Assembly (NCBI GenBank): GCA_002419285.1
Contig: DIFU01000154.1
Location: 1-8,257, forward strand
Source: Prolixibacteraceae bacterium UBA5740
GTDB lineage: Bacteria > Bacteroidota > Bacteroidia > Bacteroidales > Prolixibacteraceae
Length of the DNA stretch: 8,257 bases
Direction of reading: 5' to 3'
The position numbers and the translations under genes were made by a program. How positions within the stretch are numbered: position 1 is the stretch's first letter; each line of letters starts with the position of its first letter. The notes under the pieces are model-generated. The model had not been told where the DNA came from, made no database searches, and saw nothing but the letters and a program-made list of their open reading frames with translations. Below, in pieces: positions 1 to 6,554 of the stretch.

Positions 1-33
1 AAAAAACAATCAGGTCATCCTATAAAACCGGAA

Positions 34-2976
34 ATGTCTATGGTCGCTACCCACACTGAATATCAGACGGATATACTTCTCATCGAGGATCAAACTTCCA
101 GTGTGGAGGAAGTTCGGTCTGTGCTTATATCACCCGGTTGGCCAATTAATTTTCGGGTGGCTGGAGATGAAGGGACCATCAAAGCTGAATTGGAGGAAAA
201 AACGCCGGATGTGATCTTATGCAGTTACCAGTTTAGCCGAAATGATGGTTTTTCGGTATTGAAATATTGCAAAAGCCAATCGATCGTTCCTTTCATATAC
301 ATCAGCGAACCTATTGGAGAAACAAACGCTGTCAAGGCAATTCTTGAAGGAGCTGACGACCTGATATTAAAAGACGACATTTACTTGTTGCCTGAGAAAA
401 TCAGGGAAATGATTAAGAAATATAAAAAAGGAGCGGAAGAAAAGACTTCCGAAGCCAATACATCAGGGGACGATCATTTTTACCGAAACCTTGCCGAACA
501 ATCCTATTTGACCATTTGGAAAACCGACAAACACCTCCGTTTGACATACCTGAGCCCATCATTTATGCCACTTACCGGATTTACGGCAGATGAATGGTTG
601 GGACAGCCCGTTCACGAACTGTTTGACAATACGGAAGGAATTCCAAATATCCGTTGGATACACAAGAATGCACTCTTTATGCAGAACAGCTCGGGTTTCC
701 GGTTTAATTCGCAATTTAACAGGAAAGACGGAATTCAGATTCATCTTGAGATTACGGGCTCTCCATTGCTTGAGGATGGAATGCTTACCGGACTGCAGGG
801 AACTATGGGCGACATATCTGAACAGAAGGCCGCTGAAATCAAAATGGCAAGCGACTTGAGCAACATGCAGGAGCTTTATACAACCCTTCCGGTCGGACTG
901 CTAAAAACGGACGCAAAGGGGCAAATGGTATCCATGAATCCGCAGTTCAGTTTCCTTGCCGGCCTTAGCGGCGAAAAGGAAATCGATTGGATGGAAAAGG
1001 TTCATCCGGACGATAAATCAAGGGTAACCGAATTATTTACTTTCGCTGAAAACAACCGGCAGGTATCAGTGTCAACATTTCGTTTTGTCGATTCGACCGA
1101 ACTAATTACATGGGTACAATGCCACATCATCCCCCTGTTCCGTAACGGTGAATTTTCAGGGCTTGACACCATTTTTACCGACATCACGGAATTTAAGATT
1201 ACCGAAAGCAAGCTAACCGAAAGGGAGACCAGGCTGCGCGATGCCATCGACAAAGCTCCTTTCCCAATCATGATCCATCATCAGGGAAGAATATTACAAT
1301 TGTCGGCAGCTTTTACCGAAATAACAGGCTATACAATCAATGAAATTGGCACACTCGACAAATGGCGGGAGATTGCCACTCCTATCGAAGAGGAGTTCAA
1401 TATTCCAATGATCAGGCCTACGCCAGCCCTGACCAGTCAGATCCCCACTGGTCCATGGAAAGTCAAGACAAAAAAATATGGTCCCAGGATTTGGGAGTTC
1501 AACTTTAGTCCGGGCGGTTCAGTGGAATTCGACAAAAGCTTCATCACCAGCATGGCCATTGATGTCACCCACAAAAGACAGATGGAAGATGAACTATTCA
1601 GAAGCCGACAGGAATTGAATGCCATTTTCCAGGGGGCTCCCATCATGATGTTCCTTCTGAATATTCGCAGGGAAATTATAAAAATTAATCAGACTGCAGT
1701 AAACTATGCAGCTAAGACCCGCATCGAAATTCTTGGTAAACCCGTTGGTAATGCCCTAAACTGTTTCGATAGTCGCACAGGTGAAAAATGTGGCGATAAA
1801 TCGATCTGCTCAGAATGCCAGTTAAACCATCTGCTGGATGAAATATATGACAAGAAAAACAACACCTCTTCGGCAGAGCTCCACCTCCATCTGTATCGTA
1901 ACCTGCAACCATCCAAGCGTATTTTTACGGCCAATGCAGAAAGGCTTTTCGGGGATAATGAACCCAGGATTTTATTGACCCTTCAGGATATCACCGATCG
2001 AAAGGAAGCTGAAATTGAACTGAAAAATTCGGAGGAAAAATTCAGGAACCTGATCGAAAATGCACCTGTTGGTATTGCCTTGATCAGCAGCGGAGGAGAA
2101 ATCAGGGATATCAACAATGCCGGAATGGAACTATTTGGGTTCCAAATCAAAAATGAAATGATCGGACTCAATATTCGTGAGTTTTACAGTAACGACCAGG
2201 AAAGGCTCCTTTTTCTTGAAAAACTGGAAGGTGGATCTGCATTTGGATTAGAGATCCGCATGACCGACCGAAAAGGAAACCCGATTTGGCTTATGCAGAC
2301 AGCAGTCAAGCAGAACTTTCCTGACGGAGAAATGGGGTATATGGCAATTCTCGAAGATATAAACATCAGAAAAGAAAATGAGGCCCAAATCAAGCTTTAT
2401 CAGGAAAACCTTGAAGGACTTATCAATGAACGAACGAAAGATCTGGAGGAATCAAACCAACAATTGTCAAAACTCTACAAAGCCATTGAATATAGTCCGG
2501 TTTCAGTAATTATCACCGATGACGAAGGAACCATCGAATATGCCAACCCTCATTTCTTTTCCATTACAGGATATGACCGTGAAGAGGCTGTCGGGAAAAA
2601 TCCCAGAATCATCAAATCGGAAGATACTCCAAAGGAATATTACCAAAATATGTGGCAGGTATTGAAAAGCGGTCAGGTTTGGCATGGCCAGTTTAAAAAC
2701 AGAACCAAACACGGGGAATTATTTTGGGAACTCTGCTCTATCGCCCCCATATTCGGAACTAACAATCAGATTACGCACTATGTCGCTGTAAAACAAGACA
2801 TCACGGAAAAAATGCAGGCCGAAGAAAAAATGAAAAGCTATACACAGGAACTTGAAATCTTCAATAAATCAATGGTCGACCGTGAACTACGCATGATTGA
2901 AATGAAAGAAGAAGTAAATAAAATGTGCCGAATGCTGGGCATTCCGGAACGATTTCAAACCGGTTGGGAAAAGTAA
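34..2976 (+). CDS. Kinase-less multi-PAS sensor with N-terminal pseudo-receiver
   Basis: This is probably a cytoplasmic signal-sensing protein of 980 residues; no signal peptide or membrane segment is visible. Residues 12-132 form a receiver-like fold with acidic residues E18-D19, S91 at the Thr/Ser position and K113, but the phosphoacceptor position is S64 rather than Asp. Six PAS domains follow at about 148-265, 275-387, 398-513, 524-656, 668-778 and 811-925. Most end in the usual D-I-T type motif (for example at 260, 383, 652, 922). PAS4 carries C577, C585, C592 and C595. A coiled coil lies at about 778-815. The tail (926-980) is helical and contains RELRMIEMKEEVN, which I remember from other PAS proteins without kinase domains. 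No HisKA, HATPase, GGDEF, EAL or HTH is present. The ATG at 34 (next in-frame ATG at 40) leaves 11 residues before the receiver, but the frame is open to base 1, so a start upstream of the window is possible. It probably shares a transcript with the kinase 46 bases downstream. The coding call is secure; its partner and ligand are unknown. Confidence 0.95.
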   Translation: MSMVATHTEYQTDILLIEDQTSSVEEVRSVLISPGWPINFRVAGDEGTIKAELEEKTPDVILCSYQFSRNDGFSVLKYCKSQSIVPFIYISEPIGETNAVKAILEGADDLILKDDIYLLPEKIREMIKKYKKGAEEKTSEANTSGDDHFYRNLAEQSYLTIWKTDKHLRLTYLSPSFMPLTGFTADEWLGQPVHELFDNTEGIPNIRWIHKNALFMQNSSGFRFNSQFNRKDGIQIHLEITGSPLLEDGMLTGLQGTMGDISEQKAAEIKMASDLSNMQELYTTLPVGLLKTDAKGQMVSMNPQFSFLAGLSGEKEIDWMEKVHPDDKSRVTELFTFAENNRQVSVSTFRFVDSTELITWVQCHIIPLFRNGEFSGLDTIFTDITEFKITESKLTERETRLRDAIDKAPFPIMIHHQGRILQLSAAFTEITGYTINEIGTLDKWREIATPIEEEFNIPMIRPTPALTSQIPTGPWKVKTKKYGPRIWEFNFSPGGSVEFDKSFITSMAIDVTHKRQMEDELFRSRQELNAIFQGAPIMMFLLNIRREIIKINQTAVNYAAKTRIEILGKPVGNALNCFDSRTGEKCGDKSICSECQLNHLLDEIYDKKNNTSSAELHLHLYRNLQPSKRIFTANAERLFGDNEPRILLTLQDITDRKEAEIELKNSEEKFRNLIENAPVGIALISSGGEIRDINNAGMELFGFQIKNEMIGLNIREFYSNDQERLLFLEKLEGGSAFGLEIRMTDRKGNPIWLMQTAVKQNFPDGEMGYMAILEDINIRKENEAQIKLYQENLEGLINERTKDLEESNQQLSKLYKAIEYSPVSVIITDDEGTIEYANPHFFSITGYDREEAVGKNPRIIKSEDTPKEYYQNMWQVLKSGQVWHGQFKNRTKHGELFWELCSIAPIFGTNNQITHYVAVKQDITEKMQAEEKMKSYTQELEIFNKSMVDRELRMIEMKEEVNKMCRMLGIPERFQTGWEK

Positions 2977-3022
2977 GCATCAAAAGAATGATACAACTAC
3001 TCCAAATTAATGCAGAAGCGAA

Positions 3023-6000
3023 ATGAATATTTTTGAATTGGTACAGAATCTGTCGGTCATACTCGCATTGGGTTTATTGTACTCATTCATTTTGCGTGTC
3101 CCGAACATTTCCGGAAGAATGAAACAGGTCGCTGCCGGCTTGCTCTTTGGTATTATTGCATCGGTTGGCATCCTATATTCACTTCAAGTCAGCCAGGGTG
3201 TCATTTTTGATGCCCGGACAGTAATCCTTCCCATGGCTGGTTTTTTTGGAGGCCCAATCGCGGCTGTCCTTGCCGGAGTGCTTTCAATTGTAGCCCGAAT
3301 TGTCGTAGGTGGTGAAGGCCTGCTTACAGGACTGGTAACTATCCTGCTGGCAACCGGGACAGGCATTTTGTGGAATAAGCTAAGTATAACTTATCCTCTG
3401 CTTACGAAACCATCCGGGATGTTCCTGACCGGCCTTGGACTCCACCTGTTGGTAGCCGCTTTAATGAATTTACTTCCTGAAGAAGCTGGCTTGATTTTCT
3501 TCAATCAACTATTACCCGCATATCTTTTCTTTTATCCACTGGCCTTCACCCTGCTGGGCACGATATTGCAGCTACAAAAGTCAGCCGATGGAATATTTGA
3601 AAATCTGCAGGCCAGCGAAGAAATATACCACGTCATATCCGATGCCTCCCCGGAAGGCATTATTATTATTGACGGTGACAATATCATGAGCCATAACCGT
3701 TCTGCTGAAACACTGCTGGGATATCATCCTCAAGAACTCATAAAGACTTACCCTGAGTTACTGAATTTTGACAAATCCCAACCAAAAACAGAAGGAACCT
3801 CTTCCGAAAAGGACCTTCTGGAAATGACCATATTTCACAAGAACGGCCAACCTGTCCCCCTCGAATTGAAAATGCTGAACTTTCAATATCGGAGAAATCC
3901 GGTAAAGGTGCTCGTGATGAAAGATATTTCAGTTCGAAAAAAGGAAAAGGAGGAATTGTTGCGCAGCGAATCCCTTTTCAAGGAGGCAGAACGTATGGCT
4001 CACCTTGGACATTGGGAATTTGAGGTTCAGCAAAAGAAACTGTACGTATCGGATGAACTATTTGCCATTTATGAATCAAATCCGGTTTATGACACCAACT
4101 TTGTCCGATTCGTTTTTCAGCATACGCATCCCGATGACGTTCAGGATGTTTTCATGGCATACAGGAAGGCACTTTCGGAGGGCGATTTCCAACAGGTAGA
4201 GAACAGAATAATTACCAAAAGTGGGAGGCAAAAATATATCAGGCAGGCATTTTATAGTCATCTGAAGGATGGCAAAGCAATCCGCAGCTTTGGAATTATT
4301 TTCGATATCACCGACCAGAAAGAATCTTTTGACGAGGCTATGAAAGCCCGTTTGAATCTCGAAAAGTTGGTAGACTCAAGAACCCACGACCTGGAAAATT
4401 CCAGGAAAGCGGCCATCAACCTCCTGCTCGATGCCAACGAACAGAGACTGCGTGCCGAAGGGGCACTGCGACAATTGGAGGACTCCCACTCCGAAATTCT
4501 GAAACTATCCCAGGCTGTTGAACAGAGTCTTGCCGCAGTAACCATAACCAATTTTGATGGAGAGGTTGAGTATGTCAACGCCACCTTTGAAGAATATTCC
4601 GGTTATTCGAAGGATGAGATACTAGGACAAAAACTGGATTTTTTCAGTCCCCAGGATACCTCTGAAGATTTATTTGGCCAGATATGGAGTGTTCTCAGAA
4701 ATGGTGAAAGCTGGAAAGGCGAATTTTTCAACTTGCATAAAAGCGGTCGGCCTTATTGGGAATCCGTCGTAATCTCACCCATTTTCAACGAAAGAAAAGA
4801 AATCGTCCATTTTGTAAAGGTTTCACAGGATATCACTTCAAGAAAAAAACTGGAGAAGGACCTGATCGAGGCACGCGACAAAGCCGACCAGGCTACCCGG
4901 GCCAAGAGCGAATTTCTGGCTAACGTCAGTCACGAGATACGTACCCCGATGAATGCAATTCTCGGATTTGCCGATCTGCTCTCCTATACCCTTACGGACA
5001 ACAAATCGCTGGATTATTTGAATTCTCTCAAAATCAGCGGAAAAAACCTGCTCAGCCTTATCAACGATATCCTTGATCTATCAAAAGTGGAGGCTGGTAT
5101 GCTTAAGATCTCCCGGGACTATGTCAGCTACCGGCAGCTCCTGAAAGAGATTGAACAGATTTTCTATTTCAAGACAACGGAAAAGGGCATCAGGCTTAAT
5201 TTTGAGATATCACCCGATTTTCCAAAGTACATATATACTGATGAAACCCGTTTGCGCCAGGTGCTGCTCAATTTGGTAAGTAACGCTGTGAAATATACGG
5301 ATGAAGGACAAGTAAGAATAGTTACCACCGTGGACCTTTCATCCACAAACGGATTTGGAACCGACAGCCCAAAAGTGGACATGACCATACAAGTCAGTGA
5401 TACCGGTGTAGGAATCAGTGAAGCATTCCAGAAAATTATTTTCCAGTCTTTTACCCAGGAGGAAGGACACGACCGGAGGAAACATGGTGGCACAGGCCTT
5501 GGCCTCGCCATTACCAAAAAGCTGGTCGAACTGCTTGACGGAGAAATTTCCCTCAACAGTCAACCAGGGGAAGGGAGTACATTTACTCTGCAATTCAGAA
5601 ATGTTTCAACCTCAAACGATCAATATGCCAAGCCATTGCACAGCAGTCTCAATTGGCAGGACATCCGGTTTGGCACTTCCAAGGTCATGATTGTTGACGA
5701 CGTGGAAGACAATCTGAAATTCCTTGGACAAATGCTTGAATATGCAGGGATACAAACATACACCTCCAATAATGGGGAGCAAGCCATCGAAATGATAAAG
5801 AGGGATATACCCGACCTGGTCATCACGGATATCCGAATGCCAGACATGGATGGATTTGAACTGTTCAGTCATTTGCGTCAGAACGACCTTACGGCCCGGA
5901 TCCCAGTGATTGCCTCTTCTGCCTCTGTTTTGAATGATGTTTCAACCGAAGAATGGCTTTCACGGTTCGATGGATATCTGCTGAAGCCCATCCAAACCTC

Positions 6001-6373
6001 CGAACTGATTGATAACCTGATGCGTTTCCTTCCTTATCAACTGACTGGCACCACTACCGAACAACCTTTACCATCCAATCAAAGATTTAACGAAGAGCCG
6101 GTTAGCATTTCGTATGAAGCCAGCCATGTCCTGAATGGAACAGCCATGGAATTATGGAATAAAATCAGTGAAAGACAACCCATCAAAAAGGTGGAAGAAT
6201 TTGCCAACCTTCTGGTCGACATAGGTCAAAAATATCACATTGAAAAACTGGTTACCTACGGAACCGAGTTACTTCAATCGAGGCGAAGCTTCAATATCGA
6301 AGGAATGGTCAGGCTAATCAGGGAATTTCCTGATCTTGTCAGACACCTTTCAGCACATCCTGCTTCAGACTGA
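3023..6373 (+). CDS. Membrane hybrid histidine kinase with LytS-type 5TM sensor, PAS domains and receiver
   Basis: This 1116-residue sensor kinase is predicted in the inner membrane with cytoplasmic catalytic domains. Residues 1-185 carry about six hydrophobic stretches (9-24, 35-53, 67-94, 100-117, 132-151, 163-184) and the GVIFDAR and FGGP motifs of the 5TM-5TMR_LYT family, to which LytS and the pyruvate sensor BtsS belong. PAS domains lie at about 199-304, 315-432 (PAS_3-like) and 495-606, with a coiled coil at about 433-492. HisKA has H637 in the motif SHEIRTPMN. The HATPase has N750/N754 (N box), D793-T-G-V-G (G1) and GGTGLGL at 822-828 (G2). The receiver (886-1003) keeps D892-D893, phosphoacceptor D936, S966 and K988-P989. 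Residues 1035-1110 are helical and resemble an HPt with N1062 where the His would be. All catalytic residues are present, so the kinase should be active. The start is set by the first membrane helix; only a weak AGAAG (3014-3018) precedes it. Its ligand cannot be read from the sequence. Confidence 0.97.
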   Translation: MNIFELVQNLSVILALGLLYSFILRVPNISGRMKQVAAGLLFGIIASVGILYSLQVSQGVIFDARTVILPMAGFFGGPIAAVLAGVLSIVARIVVGGEGLLTGLVTILLATGTGILWNKLSITYPLLTKPSGMFLTGLGLHLLVAALMNLLPEEAGLIFFNQLLPAYLFFYPLAFTLLGTILQLQKSADGIFENLQASEEIYHVISDASPEGIIIIDGDNIMSHNRSAETLLGYHPQELIKTYPELLNFDKSQPKTEGTSSEKDLLEMTIFHKNGQPVPLELKMLNFQYRRNPVKVLVMKDISVRKKEKEELLRSESLFKEAERMAHLGHWEFEVQQKKLYVSDELFAIYESNPVYDTNFVRFVFQHTHPDDVQDVFMAYRKALSEGDFQQVENRIITKSGRQKYIRQAFYSHLKDGKAIRSFGIIFDITDQKESFDEAMKARLNLEKLVDSRTHDLENSRKAAINLLLDANEQRLRAEGALRQLEDSHSEILKLSQAVEQSLAAVTITNFDGEVEYVNATFEEYSGYSKDEILGQKLDFFSPQDTSEDLFGQIWSVLRNGESWKGEFFNLHKSGRPYWESVVISPIFNERKEIVHFVKVSQDITSRKKLEKDLIEARDKADQATRAKSEFLANVSHEIRTPMNAILGFADLLSYTLTDNKSLDYLNSLKISGKNLLSLINDILDLSKVEAGMLKISRDYVSYRQLLKEIEQIFYFKTTEKGIRLNFEISPDFPKYIYTDETRLRQVLLNLVSNAVKYTDEGQVRIVTTVDLSSTNGFGTDSPKVDMTIQVSDTGVGISEAFQKIIFQSFTQEEGHDRRKHGGTGLGLAITKKLVELLDGEISLNSQPGEGSTFTLQFRNVSTSNDQYAKPLHSSLNWQDIRFGTSKVMIVDDVEDNLKFLGQMLEYAGIQTYTSNNGEQAIEMIKRDIPDLVITDIRMPDMDGFELFSHLRQNDLTARIPVIASSASVLNDVSTEEWLSRFDGYLLKPIQTSELIDNLMRFLPYQLTGTTTEQPLPSNQRFNEEPVSISYEASHVLNGTAMELWNKISERQPIKKVEEFANLLVDIGQKYHIEKLVTYGTELLQSRRSFNIEGMVRLIREFPDLVRHLSAHPASD

Positions 6374-6554
6374 TTTATAATTTTCACAAAACATGGTTAA
6401 ACACTTTTTAATTTCCGGAATTTTATGTTATGTAATGCCGTAAATTTCGTAAATTGATAGGGAGCTACAGACAAAAAAGTCTAATTTTACAGACGTTGAT
6501 CAAACTTAGCCATGCCAAATCCATGACAGCAACCCAACTGGTAAAACAGATGCA
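6374..6554 (+). promoter_or_regulatory. AT-rich intergenic region upstream of the regulator gene; promoter likely but not resolved
   Basis: The 181-base gap separates the kinase from the response regulator gene and is AT-rich with no credible ORF. It probably holds a promoter or leader for the downstream gene, since the gap is much longer than the 46 bases between the first two genes. The best, still weak, match to the Bacteroidota -7 element (TAnnTTTG) is TAAATTTCG at 6441-6449, with no clear TTG box at -33. Small repeats are visible: GTAAATT at 6440 and 6449, TACAGAC at 6466 and 6488 (22 bases apart), AGAC/GTCT arms around six A at 6469-6482, and the palindromes TTCCGGAA (6413-6420) and TTGATCAA (6496-6503). 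Each is short enough to occur by chance. I see no -24/-12 sigma-54 promoter and no strong GC hairpin with a T run. Confidence 0.3.

Noticed and set aside
2974..3025. First gene as a kinase broken by a frameshift, with the lost part in the gap
   Set aside because: The gap is only 46 bases, the tail before the stop is a recognisable natural terminus, and the next gene starts with its own complete membrane sensor.
5164..5556. 130-codon open frame on the minus strand inside the kinase gene
   Set aside because: It overlaps the conserved HATPase region and its translation is Ser-rich and domain-less, as expected of a shadow frame.
6410..6426. Terminator hairpin centred on TTCCGGAA
   Set aside because: Only eight bases are palindromic with no loop and the next pair is mismatched, so no stable stem forms.
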